Shown here one piece after another: positions 20,250 to 34,306 of a stretch of 64,000 bases of DNA. Source of the stretch: Cytospora piceicola (taxonomy: Eukaryota > Ascomycota > Sordariomycetes > Diaporthales > Cytosporaceae). The number at the start of each line of letters is the position of its first letter. Position 1 is the first letter of the stretch. The DNA is taken from the NCBI GenBank assembly GCA_023375675.1, contig JALQBC010000003.1:1116001-1180000 (forward strand). The letters are read 5' to 3'. The translations under genes were made by a program, and so were the position numbers. Under the pieces are notes generated by a model. The model had not been told where the DNA came from and ran no database searches. It was given only the letters and a program-made list of their open reading frames with translations.

Positions 20250-23200
20250 TTCCTGCTGGCGGGCACCTCGCCGTTACCTTTCGAGACGAGCTTCAGCCAC
20301 GCTTGAATGACAGCTGATCTTCATCTGCCACGCATATCTCACAGCCGCTGAGATCAGCCTGCATGTCGTGGGCCTTCTCCCGCCCCCTTCTACACTAGAA
20401 ACGCAAGGGTGAAAGACAGAAAAGAAAAAACAGGGCAAATTGGGCTTGCAACCAAAGTAACAGTGTTCTTTTGTGGTAAGCCAGACTGCCAACAAAGCAA
20501 GCGTCTCGGTTGACCACGTTATCAAGCTTGAGGAATTACAAACTGTGGTAACGAAAGGGGGCTAGACCCGCGAGGTATCCCGATGGATACAATCGCCTCT
20601 TCATTGGCGGTACGTGCCCAAATAAAGTTACGGAACCTAGGGGGGAGGGGTGTATGTCTGAGCAACCGGTCAGTCCAGGTTAAATGCACACACCCAATCG
20701 CAAAGCTCGACTTTCTCAACTATCGTGTCAAGATCCGGGCATGCCGTGGGGGTGTAGTAGTAGGGCTGGAGCCCCGGGCGGCGAAAGATGTCGGCGGCAA
20801 CGCATCGGGTTGAATGCCTAGTCGCCGAATGCTCCGAAATTCAGGGACAAGGCAACACGACACACCATGGAGCTATACTGACAATGGGTGCTCGCACGGT
20901 TATCGACGGGGGAGTTGGTGACATGGAGCTGTGCCATGTGGCTTACACGCGGAGCACATCCCCTTCAGCCGGGGGGAGGGGGACTGAAGCCCCGGTGAGA
21001 ACTTGAACAGCCATGAGTACAGGGGGCAGGGAGGAAAGCAGACAGGGTTGTTTTCCCTTCTACTTTGGAACCCATTTCGTTCGCTTCTAAATTCTGGTTC
21101 CTACCGAGGGTCAGGCAAGGAGACGATTCAGACATGAGAAGCAAACACCTGCGGGTCCACCCCCCGCGCATAAGTGTGTTGCCACTCCTGTCAGTATGCA
21201 CGTCAGCTGCTCTTTGGCGATCATCAGACGAAGGATGGACACCGGGAAGTTCTGCATGCGACGCAGTTGCTACCATTCGCCGGTGGAAGCCAGGGGTGAG
21301 ACGTCAACTTGTGAGGTGGTTGCCATCGCCCGCAGCCATCCCCCGTTCCTACAAAACATGGTGCTGTCTCTGCCTGTATGTACCTGGTATCGACAGTCTC
21401 AACATCTCGACGCCTGCCGCATCTGGCATACACCATGCATTAGGGTCTGCAGAGTCTTCCCGGCTGACCGGTCGGAGTCTGTCTATTACAGTAGCAGGAG
21501 AATGGAACCTGGTGCCGGCCATCTGCACCCACTCATGGCGTCTTCTCATCATAGCAAACTCGCTTCCGAATGCAGTAGGCAGCTCGCTGCTGCCAGCTGT
21601 CCGCCTCTCCAGGCAAAACCAACATACATATATTGGCACAAGGCGACGAGGATAAATATTGCGAATCCGACCTGTGAACCGAGCTTCACCGGTTCAATGA
21701 CAGTTCACCCTTTCCTCTCGGGGTCCTGTCCTGCTGCAGTGGTCCTGCGCGATCCCTCGAATGCATGTTGACGAGTCGTCCTTCCGGAGCACAGATGAAA
21801 GAGCGGATATTCCGTTGGTCTTGGTTGTCTGGAGCTCCGGACATAGTTCCAAGTCGGAAAAGCCGCCGCTGGAGATTTCCTCACTTGAGCAGCCACGCAG
21901 GCAGGGTGGAGTGACCGGGTATGATCATCCTTGTCGAAGTGGGCTTTCCCTTCCCTCCCCTAAGCGAAGCAGGGATAGTCCCACGGTTAGATTTCACGGC
22001 GGCGACGTGATGATGCGATTCGCCAGCGCCGCCATGTCGGTCCGATGATGACAGCTGCTCCTTCGCCCCTGGATTTGGCATTAGCTAAGTGGGCGCCAGT
22101 GGGCGTCAGTGCCATCCCCGGGCGCGGAGGATTTTGCAAGCCGCCGATGACAGGAGGCACGGGCCAAGGCCTTCCCCAAGAAACGCCGGGTCACCCTCTA
22201 CAGGGTTCGTTTTTTTCTGTCGCGGCAAGTGCCGCTGCGGTTTTGACGTGATGATTCTGGACCTCGAAGTTTCCTTGGCGGGGGCTCCATCTAAACACGA
22301 TGATCAACATGAAACCCTGGGCGCCTGCGAAAGAGGCGCGAACCCTCTGATGCGCATCCCTAGCGTATCCGGTATCCCATTCATCATGCCAGAACAGGTA
22401 CCTACCGACAAATCAGTAGAGGACGGATGCTGCTGACTCGAGTTCACCGGCCGCGCCCCGGCCCGGCATGTGGGAGCCTCTCATCATCATCAATGGGATG
22501 GACAATGGGAGGATCTGATCTTCACCAGAGAGGGAGAGGGACCCTCCTGTTCCAGGCCCACGGCACCGGAAGTGCCTGATCCTGGGTGCCGAGCGAGCGA
22601 AAGGCTGTTAAGATTAGGCGGGGCCCACGACGACATAAGATAAGTTTCTGGGGCGGAGGTCCAAACGCGGGCCTGCCATCGCCAGCTGTAAATTGGGAAT
22701 AGGAAGGAGACCTGCATCCTCTCCCACCCTTCCGGGCTATGGAGCAAGTCCTCCCACCCTTCCGGGCTGTGGAGCAGGAAGGGGGCGAGCCTTTTGGTGG
22801 GTGATGAATCCGCGTAACCGCGGGTGGGTTTCGACACCACTTGCTGCGACCGGTGGGCTCGACGGAGATCCCTCCGGGATTCCTGCGCGTCTCTCCCCCG
22901 GCCCCTTCGCATTCGAAGCGAGAGCTTGGCGCCGGCTTGGGGAATTTGTCAGACGGGCTTTGTTGGGAACCAACTCTGGCTGGGCTTGCGGGCTTGCAGG
23001 ATGGCAGGCTCACGAATCAGCATACCTCGCTGGTGAGTGGTCAACTTTTTGGGCAAAAAGCTGTTAGCTGTCAAACCTGTCAATTGAAAGCATAATTCTG
23101 TTGATCGTCCGAATCGTGCCCCAGGGATTATGATCTATCATATAGCGTAATGCAGGTCCGCATTGCATAGTAGCTGAGCCTCCTAATGAATCCGTTGCCC

Positions 23201-26200
23201 TATGAGAAAAACAAAGCATGAAACGATAAAATGGTCGATTGGCAATATCTGCATGTTTGCACTGTTGTCCTCGATGCGTCACGTGATTCCCCTAGTTTTC
23301 TTCGTTTCGGTTTTTACATATAGACTATGTGACCAGATACAACTCTGAAGAGTTCGGTAATTGTCTGTGCGGTTTGCTGCTCGCTGCTGCCACGAGCTCG
23401 AGATGGCCCGCACGCTCGGGTATGTCCTAAGCACCGAGGAAAGGGGTCAGAAATTCAGAGAAGCGTGTTTCATCTCCCTGGGAAACGACGAGACGGCCGA
23501 TGACGGCCCATGCTCTTCAATGAATGCCGCTCGCGATGTGACCTTGAAGTCGAATCGTATAAAAGATTTCAGGGGGGGGGGGCGTGAAAATGGAACGGCG
23601 GGCTTCAATTCAGTGATGACGCGTTGCGTGCTCCTGTGGGGTGTGAGCCAATCTCCATGTATGTAGTCTGGCTTCCTGCACACATGATGATATGATTGCC
23701 GTGGGCTAAATCCCGACTTCTTGGTCTCCCGAATGAACTCCCGTCCCCCATTCGCCCCGTTGTTCGAACTTTTTTTTGTGTCCGGTGCGCACACAAGGCG
23801 AGATTGATGATTTCCCTCGTCGATATACGAGGTCACGTAGGATGGAGGGCGGCACCCTCGTGTATCAGTAGCACGAGCGACAATGTCACAGGCTGATAGC
23901 CAGGGCCTCTAGGTACGGAGCAAAAAAAAACGTAGCCCTCACTGAGGCGACTTCTCAGCCGCGGCCTGCGACAGTGGTTCTGGTGCGACCTAGCATGAGC
24001 GCGGTGGGACGGCTCTGACAGCCGACATGTGTGCCTGCGGTTGGTCACAGGACTGGATGACTGCCAGGTGAGACCGTCGACCTTCGGGCCCGAAACAATA
24101 TGACCCGGGCTCGATTTGGCGGAGTGGAAGATGCAAGATGTGTAGTTAGTTCCTAGTGCTCCAAGATCGAGTCGGTCGCGGGGTCGAGTACCCCGTCCCC
24201 TCCCACCCCTGGAGGAACATTGGGTTGATGCAGCTACACAGTTGTGAGAGACATCATAAGTCGCATCCTTGTCCATATCGAAGGAGAACTGTAAGGACAC
24301 ACAAGATCCTGGGCTCAAAGTTCCCTATCTGATGGGAGCGAATACGGACCCGGGTTCCTGGTAGCTGATGCAACAGGTACGCGGTATCTATCGTGACTTA
24401 TGTATGCAGCCATATGGCCGCGGCCGTAATCGTTCGGGCGCCCACATATTGGGGCGCGAGAGCACGCAACAACCATCGAGAAACCTGGGGACTCGTTCAG
24501 GGACAAACCTCTGCCAGTAGAAACACCCTTGTCTCCTCTTGAGTCACTCTTCTCGGTTTCTCTCGTTTTCCTTTTTCGGTCGCACGGGAAGGAAGGGAGG
24601 GTTGTAAGCTGCACAAACGCAAGAAGTGCCACGGTGCTACTGTCGCACCAGGCAATGATCCGTGGAAGCTGATGCTTTGACGTTTTGATTCACGGTTAGC
24701 GGTACGGGCTCCAGCATTGTCGTGGTCGGGAGAACCAGTCGTTGGGATCCCGTACGTGATGATAATGCCAAGCAGAGGAGTTAAGTCACCAGGGCGAGTC
24801 GGAATGCTTGTGGCACTCAGCCATCCGCACTTTTCTGTCTCGACCTGCACACATCCGCCAAGGTACTACTCGACCATGGTCAAATGATTGATTATGCGGG
24901 CCCTGCTCCCTGTCTTTGACACGCATTCGCTCATTACGGCCGCGAACGATAGCCAGCACTGCCTTTTTCTTTCTTTTGGTGGGGTAGCAGTAGCCCAGCC
25001 CTGCAGGCCAGTGTTTCCTGGCCTGATGCATAATGCCAGCTGCCGCCTGCGAGATTGGCGATGTCATACCAACCTGCCTCCGACGTGCTTACTGCAGTTC
25101 TTGTGTATCCACACCTTTGCCATACGGACATGGGTTGCAACTAGACGATGGCAAGCCAGAATCAAATACTTGGTACGGCCATTCTCAATTACTACGGTGC
25201 AGGTGGCTGGCAACTGACGGCTTAAGAGAGGCGCCCCGGATGCCTCGATTGGGCATGACGAGGGTTATGATGGAGTGTTTCGTCACAGGTTGGTGTCATT
25301 GTGTGCCGTGTCTGGCCGCCTTGAGATTTCCGATGGTTTATGCATAAGCATAATGGGAGACAGTTATAGGCAGCCGGGCACACCCTTTGCTTTATCCAGT
25401 GGCTCGAACTTATGCACGACTCCAGGCTAATATTGCTTCTCGAGGCTTTGATCTTCACCGAGTAAATAACCGAATGGGCGGAAACCGCTGGCGGAATGCT
25501 TCCAGCTGGGCGGGATTTGCCGTCACCGTCAGATTGGCGGGTCGTGCTTTGACTAACACGGGGATGATGGTGGGGGTTTTGACAGGGTGATCCCAGTCGG
25601 ATGGTAACGATTCAGCTCCAACGGCCACCGGCGGCCCCATTCGCCAGTGGAAGTGGAAGTGGAGATGGATGCTTTGACATAGCTGTGGCTGGCCGGTGGC
25701 TGGCCGATGGCCGGCCAGACGGCCCTGCAACTCTTTGTCGCATCTAAGAATTGTCGCATCTAAGAATTGTCGCGAGCATATCCTTGATCTGGTAAAGCTG
25801 GAAGCGGGAGGCTTTGATACAACCACGGATTTGGCGTCGAGCGTAGGATTGACGGGAGGATGGTCCGCAGACATTACCTAGGTAGTACCTAGTGCTGTAC
25901 TGTGGCACACGCTGTTGCTGTGGTACTGTATACCTAGGTACTGTCAAGAATTGAAGTCGGGACCGAGTGCTTCTCCTTGTCTGACAGAAGCACGAGTATG
26001 AGCTCTGTGTAACGCATGCGAACGTCCAGCGTTCTCTAAACTGCTTCCAGTGTGGGATAGCTGGGCTGCAACAAACCAATTTCCGTCTGTGCTCAGTGTG
26101 TAAATGCAGCTTTCTGGAAAAGGAAGCCCTGCCTAATTGGTAAGGCAACGTGAACCTTCTTCGAGGTTTCTGGAAGTATGCGCTAATAACCAGTCAATGT

Positions 26201-28098
26201 GAATCCTAAAGACAACTCCGTGCCTGCTCATATAGTTGTTCATGCCCTCAGCGAACCGAAGCCTGCCCATCGCCAGACCTTGTGAAACTTGTCAGTCTAA
26301 TGTCCACGCAACAGGTGCGTGACAGGATGTTGTGTGGCTTCGAATTTGTTTGAGACAAATGATCTTAGTCAAGATCAAAGACATGGCCAACCGCATGGCT
26401 GTCATGCTGTGAACGCTCAGCGTTTTCTCGGCTCACGCGTGGCCTTCTCATCTCACTGATTCCTGATAACCTAGCATCATAATAACAAAGAGATTATGTC
26501 CCTGCGCATTGGAAAAGGCCTCCAAAATGGTAATGGCGGCGAGTTGCGTTAGCCGAAACTTAAGCATGCATGGAGATGGAGGCTGCAAGATGATCCCGCA
26601 GCAGCTCCAATTAGTCCGGAGTGAAGCGAATGAGGAGCGACCTGTGGTCTCGATCTTGGAAATCTAAAGGCATCAGAGTGATCGAGCAGGCTGCTTTGTT
26701 TATTTGATCGACCGCAGGCTGTTAAAGCGGTTTGCATGGATGTTAAGAGGGCGTTCCGACATCCGCAATGATCCCTGATCCCTGGTTTCCGGTCCATCAT
26801 CCTGTGAGGTGCCAGATCGGGCAGAGACCACACTGTTTCAACTCCCGTGATAGGCTTGGCTGGTGACGATTGAGAAGCCACAGGCTCACCGGTTTCGTGT
26901 AAGCTGGTAAGTTGGAGGAGCATTTCTGCGCCAAGTGTGCTGCCATGCTGGAATGGTGGCGCGTGGTCTCTGATCAGAGCGAATGTTCAATCGTCGGACC
27001 TCGTACAGCATGATGCTTGGCTTCACACACAATAGGTGCTGATGTGCTCTCGAACGATGATATAAAGGAGAGAGCGGAAAGTACCGATATGGCCCACGTA
27101 CTCTTGAGGGGGCTACCAGTAGATGCTCGCGATGTCGAGAGCCCAAGGCCGAGAGCATGAGATCATGCAGTGTACTTTAATTGCCCATCTCCGTGCGTAT
27201 TCGGGTCTGTCTCATCATATGTAGAGCTGCTGGATGCCGGAATGCGTAATGGTGAGTGTGGACTCGAGACAGTCTTCTGCACGGAGAGCTGCAGGTGGAC
27301 AGCCATTCGTAGACTGCCACAATGGTTCTGGTAGAGCCTGGTTCTGTCGTCAATAGATTACCGAGATTGACAGGAGGGGCCACCATAGCAAGCATCCCCG
27401 GAGCGCCACAACCCATGCACAGCGAGAGGGTCCAACGCAAACTCGTTGAGCGCCACATATGGCTGGTAACGCCATTTATGACAGAAGCAGTGCTGTACTA
27501 CCCAGATACCTAGGCACCTAGGCCATAGTACTGCACAGTACGGTTCAGCTGATCTGATATTGATACTGAGACTCTCTTAACCGGGGAAGACAAACACAAG
27601 ACCAGATGCAGAGGCCGGTTTAGGTTGCCATCAACGTGCATACATACATGCATACAATACTGCACAGAAGGTGCATAAGGCGCATGGACAATGTCGCAGA
27701 TAGAGATTCAGGAAGGATCTCGCAAGCGACTCGCAAGCGACAGCACAGGTGCTGAGAAATGTGACGAGGTTGCGAAGTCGGTGGAGCGGTGGCCCTCGCG
27801 AGCAGATATCTCGGTTCTGGTTTACGGTCTGTGGTATGTGGTGCTTGTAATAAGTGGAGAGGATGTTGTTCTGTCTGGAAATGGAAAGTGTTTCGTGGCA
27901 GACAGGGAGCTTTGATGAGGGTGGGTTGTTGTGTGTGTGTGTCAGTGAGGATTTGTCCCGAGGCTCGAAGAGGGGAATGGGGATCCATTGAATCGGGTCA
28001 AGTCACAGCCTTGCAGATTGTTTGGGGTTTGGTTCCTTAATCCATCCATTACGGAATTGCTTACAAGGGACGGAGACAGTCTTTAGCGAGGCACACGA
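20250..28098. other. long gene-poor stretch
   Basis: Nearly 8 kb without a supported gene. Overlapping open frames of 100-196 codons (for example 21065-21771 and 22490-23067) lie in several frames at once, carry no domain and look like chance in balanced-composition DNA. Small local duplications are visible: a roughly 29-bp unit CTCCCACCCTTCCGGGCT.. twice at 22720-22778, and a 19-bp unit GTCGCATCTAAGAATT twice at 25738-25774. ACCTAGGT occurs at 25876 and 25932. No tRNA, rRNA or transposon protein was recognised. Confidence 0.5.
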
Positions 28099-28140
28099 GG
28101 CTGGCTGGCTGGCTGGCTGGCTTCCTGGGCTGGCTGGCTG
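28099..28140. repeat. (CTGG)n microsatellite
   Basis: CTGG tetramers in two runs separated by CTTCCTGG. Confidence 0.9.
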
Positions 28141-28234
28141 AATTGGAAGTGGCAGCTCGAGTGCAGGGGCGGCGGGAGGAATGGAGCAGCCACCACCAGA
28201 ACAGGCAGTTAGCGTGGAGTACAACAGATACGTA

Positions 28235-28345
28235 CCTGCCCACCTACCTACCTACCTAGGTACCTAGGTATGTAGGTACTAAGTAGGTAGGTAGGTACTT
28301 ACTGTGTATGGTATGTACCTAGGTATATACCTCGGTACAATGTAC
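28235..28345. repeat. cluster of TACC/GGTA palindromic repeats
   Basis: Dense mixture of ACCTACCT, ACCTAGGT (28254, 28262, 28317) and AGGTAGGT, which can fold back on itself. It is the densest cluster of the ACCTAGGT motif in the window. Confidence 0.85.
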
Positions 28346-31300
28346 TACGGTACATATACTACTATGGTATGTATGTAGCTGTGGATTATGTAACGCAGGT
28401 TTCAGGGGTTCCGAATGACGGAGCTTACCGGTGCAGTGTGCAGTTGCCAATTCTGCAGCAGCTCGTGGCCCCGGGACCCATCACTCACCCAGTCACCTCG
28501 TGTCCAAAGCGTTGCTTTTTCTGACGTGTCATGTCAGGAACGTTGCCGGAACGATGGACCATCAGGACGCATCAGGACCACACCCCAAAGAAGGACCGAG
28601 TCCTCAACGAAGGAAGCGAGTCATGCCGACGGTATGTGCTCTGGCGCTGGCGCTGTTGAATCTTGGAAGAGTTGATCAAGATGTAGGAATGCGGCAACCG
28701 AAACAAAATGCAACCCTGGCAGCCTCTACACAGTATCCTGAGCACCATTGACGGCCTGGCTACCGTGCGCAATAGGATGGATGTAGTAGTAGCAGTACAC
28801 TAGGTAATACTAATTGCCGAGGCGCTTCCGGATTGCAGCTGTCGAGGCCCCGGTGGATACCCTGCGATATGCAGATCATCAGGCAATGTCAAGCCGCGCA
28901 ATAATAATCATAATCATGACAGGAGGTTGGGACAGGGACAGACAGGGACAGACAGGGACAAGACAGGGACAAAGACAGGGGCCATCTCCTTGGCCCAGAA
29001 ACAGGATGGCATTTGCAGGCGGACCCCAAGAATACACAGTACTGTGTACATACCTAGGTAGGAAGCATGCGCTTGCAACCGACAGCCAGCCAGCCAGAGC
29101 CTGTCAGTCCTGTCATGCCAGATCTCGACGCCCTGACCTTCCCGGCAGATCTGCAGGATCGGCCAATCGCATCTTGCAACGGCCAACCATTTTTCTGGTG
29201 GTAAGTGTTTTTTTGGTGATGCGAGGGTTGACGAGTTACCTAGTTAGTTGTATGCGACACAGCCTGCCGGCTGTTTAGCACACCACTTCTACATACTGGA
29301 GTCGAAGGGAGACCTCATCTGTCAACGTGCTTCAGATCCTTGGGGGTGAGATTGATGACAAGGGCTAGTTCACGGTCGTCAGTTGCTGGCAACCCCTGGC
29401 ATATTCCCTCGTTGTCATCATGACCGCTGCGCGCAGTGACGCGACGAGGCTATCAATACTGCTGTTCCAGCCTTGCATGGGTTATGACTTTAAGTGGCAA
29501 TACTGTCGCAAGCCAACGCTCGGAAAAGAGCAAAATGCGACTTAGTGTTTCTCTTCATATTTCCTCATTTGATGCGCCGTCAATTTCGCCTCTGCGATTC
29601 AGTGTTTTAGGCTCCGGCGCTACCTACCTAGGTACGGCGCTACACCCCATACTTTGGACTTTGTGTCGTGGTAATTAATGCAACTCTGGTTAGACAGCCC
29701 GGCGGCCAGGTGTTTAGTAGCCCTGCTTCCCGAAAAAATGTCTGGCTGTCGCTGCCGTCACCGTTATCATCGGACGCGGTGTACGTAAATAGTGTGGACT
29801 GTTAACAGGACCTGGACTATGATTGGTCGTGAGCCTAAACAGCCATTGGCGGCAGGCTTAAAAGACGGTACCAAGGTTGCGCGCTGTCAATGGTGAGGCG
29901 TCACACGTCAACGTTTGAAACCCCAGCCTTGCAGGATGGAAGACCAGTATCATCCGGACACAGCGAACAACGCAAAGTACATGGTTGAAACGCTGATGAG
30001 GAGCAGATGCTTCTTCCTCAGTAATCCCGTGGCCGTTGACTGCCGGTCCCGGTAGTAGAGAGCGCCGGGCAGGTGCAGCGTCGTGACCACTGTCGCACCT
30101 GACTGAGTGATCAGCGTTGGCCCGCGTATACACCTTATGTCTTTTCTTCTGTGGCGATTTTAGTTCGCCCTGGTCGTTCCAGTCTAACTCTATACTAGCG
30201 TAGCAGGCGTAGGCGGGCGTTGCGGCCTTACTTGCGAAGGTTTCGGGACCTTGGAGCCCCCTGTTGGACCGAGTCATTCGGATGTCATGGCGGTAGGAAA
30301 AAGTCATCCTCAAGCCATTGGCGAGCCGTCTTGGAAGCTTCGACGTCAGCACTAGAACATTTAAAAACAGAGACACCTGAGCAGACGGCACCAGTATGCT
30401 GGTACCACATTGATCTAGAGGCCGGATGGAAGCAGCCCTGCTACGGGTACCAGCAAGACCGAAAGTCTTCGGGCCTTCTGGAAAAACGCCCAACGAGGAG
30501 CATATCTGAACTTCCAAGGTCTCGAGAACCACACAAGGTTCTCCATGGGTGAGAAGAGCACGAGCATTACGGCGATCATGGGCTTGAAGGCGGCATGTAT
30601 CGCGGACGGCTACATACAAAGCCGTGGGTAAGTGGATAGTGGATAGTGGGTAGTGGAAATAGTGGATATTTGGTACCTAGGTACTTGTAAGTAGCGAGGT
30701 AGTGGGTAATGCCGCATTCCCTCAAATGAATCTAGATCCTTTGGACCAATATGTTTTCGTAGGCTGAGATTAGGGCAGGGCAAGTTTGTGATCGTCGCTG
30801 ATGGGTATCGTGTTCAAAGGCAGGCATACCGCCGTCGGTGAATTGGCGAAACATCACTACTGTGTACTGTGGCAGTGTGGGCGGTGCTTGTATGTGTCTT
30901 ATTAGGTAAGCCTCAACGGAAAGAAACACACCCGTGACGAGTTTGTAGCCAACCCGAGTCTCGGGATGCCAGACGCCAGACGCCAGAAAGCCAGGTAAAG
31001 CCTGAACGAGTACGAGTACGTACCTACATGCCTACATGCCTACACTACCCTGACTACCTAGGTAGGTAAGAGGTAGGTAGGAGGGAGGTAGGAGGGAGGT
31101 AGGTACCTAGGTAGATATTTGTTTGTTTTTTTCCTCCCCGGCCCTATCAACAACGCCAGGTACCATACCATGGTATGATTCCATATACACGTTCTCGCCT
31201 CTGCGCTACCTAATTTAGCCTCAAACCATTACAACAAACGTCTTTTCTTCGCTGTTGCTGCCTCTGCCGCCGCCGATAAATTCAGTCATTGCTCTTGGAA

Positions 31301-32859
31301 CTGTCGTCACCGGCAGATGGATAGCGCCCGTCCTCGCTCCCTTTCTTCAGGAAACACTTGATTGCTTCTTCCAATGGCCCTCGCTAAGGGCTACTCAACC
31401 CGAGCATGCGCCTAGTCGATACGCAGTAGCCTATGTATATACGTACACTACGTCTGCGAATCGATCCATTCGTCAATCTTGTCCATTTGCGAAGGACCCC
31501 TGACCTGGTCGCTTTCACACATTCTCCTTCTTTCCCCCTCCCCGTTTTGCTGCCCGTTAAAGTCGCTCTCTCATCCCAGGTCCCACCCACCTGGGCACCA
31601 CGAGCATGGCACGCCCATCCCGGCAAGCGACGCCACCAGGGTCAATGGCAGGTCCACAGCGGGTCTATTTTCATGGTGTGCCCCTTGTTGTGGGTGTCCC
31701 ATCACGCACATTTGTCGCTGGTCCTCATCCCCAGAAGGGGTGCCACCAAGGGCCACTGGGCCACCCCCCCCCCTTCCCTTCACTTTTTTTTCTCCCAAGA
31801 TGCACGGAAACTGGGTACATATGTAGCACTAGCACTGACATCGACAGACCCTCCTTCGCCGTCCACTTTGCTGCCATTGCGGACCCATCACCGGTGCTCC
31901 CAAAGGACTTACAAATGGCCAAATGTGCCCTAATCGTCCGGTGGATGTTGTTGTCATCCTTACCCATGTCTCGCATGTCTGGCCCCCTTCCGGTTTAGTT
32001 GCTTCCGTCAACGGCACCTCTCCACACACCAGCATCTCCCTCCCTCTCTCTTTTGCTGGGATCGTAATCTGTACATGGCCATTTTAACGCCTCCCTTTTT
32101 AAATTGTTTCCCTCTCCCCATTGCTTGGTTCTCCTGTCTGTCTGTCTGTCTGTCTGTCCAATACGATACGATACTGGGTCTTCTCTCCTTCCTTCCTATA
32201 GAGTCCAAGTACCAACCGAGGCCAAGCAACTGTCAGTGTCACTATTTATGCTTGTCTCCTCTTGCAGATCCATATCCAGCCCAAACTATAGCCCTCCCAA
32301 TCCACATCCCGAAAAACTCTCAGCTATTACCCCTTTAGGCACAACCTTCTGTGCGTTCATTCGTTACATTGGCCTCTTTCGACACTACATACAGTACTCA
32401 GGAGTCCACCACGCTACGGCACTTGGTGTTCTACAAAAGGAATCCCATCTTCCTCCCGTCCCACCTTTTCCGATATTACTTCCCACTTCCAGACCTTATT
32501 TGTTTACTGTCGTCTGGTCCGATCAATACCGACTTCACCATCTTTCACATTTCACCTTGAGATATATCATCAACCTGGTAAACATTTACCCACTACACAC
32601 ATATATCCACTGCAGCCAAGGCAAATCAACTCCGGTCTCTCTCAGTTGCTCTGCAGCCTACGACGAATGATTTTGGACCACAGGCTCTGATTCGGAATCT
32701 GTCTGATGTAAGACACCATCAGCCTGGTACTGGCAACGCCAGACAATTCCCTCGGCTGTCCAACCTGTCTGGAAATATCCCCGAGCCCCTGCTAACGTCA
32801 GGAATCTTAAAGTTTTTCAGCGCACGCACCAAAACCTTCGAGGCTCAGCCCGGAAGGTA
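28346..32859. other. gene-poor stretch and leader region of the homeodomain gene
   Basis: No gene is supported. A GACAGGGACA tandem tract lies at 28930-28982. ACCTAGGT occurs at 29052, 29628, 30675, 31056 and 31105. From about 31200 the plus strand becomes strongly pyrimidine-rich up to the homeodomain start, as long fungal leaders often are; open frames of 166 and 188 codons there have Ser/Leu/Pro-rich translations that only reflect composition. A 253-codon minus frame at 29858-30619 shows no domain. Confidence 0.45.
28930..28982. repeat. GACAGGGACA tandem repeat
   Basis: Five or so copies of a 10-bp unit with one- or two-base insertions. Confidence 0.85.
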
Positions 32860-34306
32860 ATGGAAAGCAGCCCTCTAGGGACCACAAGAGAAGATTTCAG
32901 TCAAACCCAGTCCAAGCAGTCTCCAAACATGTCGATGCTCGCCATGGCTACTCCTTCGCCTCATGCACCTTTTCGGCGTCACTTTTGGGATGAGGGTCGA
33001 TCGACAGAATACGCCCCGTCAAGGCCGAGGTCTGACGCTGACGGGATCGCTCTCCCATCCATTCGACAGGTAGCCACTTTTCCCGCTCGTCGACGAGTAT
33101 GTAAGGATGAGACTAACACTCGAATTAGGCCTTCCCTGAGTTGCAGCTGCAGATCCGACGTCATGAAGGTTCAGCAAGAACGCCATCATCAACCACGTCG
33201 CCCACGGCTCCAGCGTCGGGTGGTATGACGCCGCCAGAATATGTCCACTCGCCAAGTCTGAACAAGCGGAGGCGTCTTTCCATGGATGATGAGAGAGAGG
33301 AGCGAGCAAGTCGAGTCCCTAGGCTTTACAATGAACCATCGAGGCCTGCAGAAAGGCCCATCCTCCGACCAGCCTCCCCAGGTCTTGCACCTAGGGCGCC
33401 AATAGAGCACTGGGGACCAAGCTCAAGGACGAGTCCCTACCTCCCACCGGGAGGCCTGCCAGCAATCCGATCACCAGCGGCGATGGAGCCTTCTGAGCGT
33501 TCCGAGCCTCGACCAACTTTACCCAGCTTCCCGCCTCCCATGAGCCTAGAGTGTGGACCCGCACCTATGCCGCGGATTCGGGGTCACTCCAACGATGACT
33601 ACTACCACGAGAATCAGCGGCCGATAATGATACATACCGCCGACTCGAGACTCGACAACTCAGCCATGTACCGCCAAAACCCATACGCCTATGGCTACCA
33701 CCACCCATCTCGGATGCAGTCATTATCTGTGGGTGCTATTCACCCTCTGGACAGGACTCCTTTCTCCGCAGTTGGATACGGCCCACATTATCAAGAGTAC
33801 ATGCGCTTTGGGGAGCTAGGAATGGGTATGGGCGGAGACAACAAGCAACGAAAGCGCAGAGGCAACCTTCCCAAGGAGACCACGGACAAGCTGAGGGCTT
33901 GGTTTGTCGCTCACCTGCACCATCCCTACCCCACCGAGGACGAGAAACAGGAGCTGATGCGCCAGACTGGGCTGCAAATGAGTAAGCAAACTGAGCCATT
34001 CGATACTGCAAGTGGCACTTGAAACTAACATCTGCCCCCCTCCTAGATCAAATCTCCAACTGGTTCATCAACGCGCGTCGCAGACAGCTGCCAACTATGA
34101 TCAACAACGCCCGCGCCGAGTCAGACGCCATGTCATCTGGGCGCAGCCAAGATGGCAAGGTTCTGCCCTCCACGGAGCGCGACTACGATGCCGATGGAAA
34201 GAACAGGCATAGCCCAACCATTAGCGATGGGGGTGACAGCGCCTACGATGACGACCTCGACGCTCGCAGACGCCCAGCACCGCTAAACCGTGGTGGAAGC
34301 TACTAA
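32860..34306 (+). CDS. TALE-class homeodomain transcription factor
   Basis: Exons 32860-33069, 33129-33981 and 34047-34306 give 440 residues. The homeodomain (about 308-370) has the three-residue TALE insertion between helices 1 and 2 (HLHHPYP), and helix 3 reads NQISNWFINARRR, with Asn of WFIN for base contact. A 65-bp intron splits it exactly before NQISNWF. The N-terminal two thirds are Pro/Ser/Arg-rich and disordered, including GMTPPEYVHSPSLNKRRRLS, a plausible nuclear signal. The C-terminus is acidic and then basic. Fungal TALE factors control development and conidiation in related moulds; the role here is inference. ATG 32860 is first in frame; MSMLAMATPSP at 32929 is an alternative start. 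It is isolated, with more than 7 kb free of supported genes on each side. Confidence 0.9.

Noticed and set aside
21065..21771. Two overlapping plus-strand frames of 196 and 191 codons
   Set aside because: They overlap over most of their length in different frames, neither has a domain, and start contexts are poor.
29858..30619. 253-codon open frame on the minus strand
   Set aside because: No recognisable domain, no start or intron context, several overlapping frames on the other strand; long chance frames are common in this balanced-composition spacer. Listed only as spacer.
31433..32670. 166- and 188-codon frames upstream of the homeodomain gene
   Set aside because: Their Ser/Pro/Leu-rich translations follow from the pyrimidine-rich leader; no domain.
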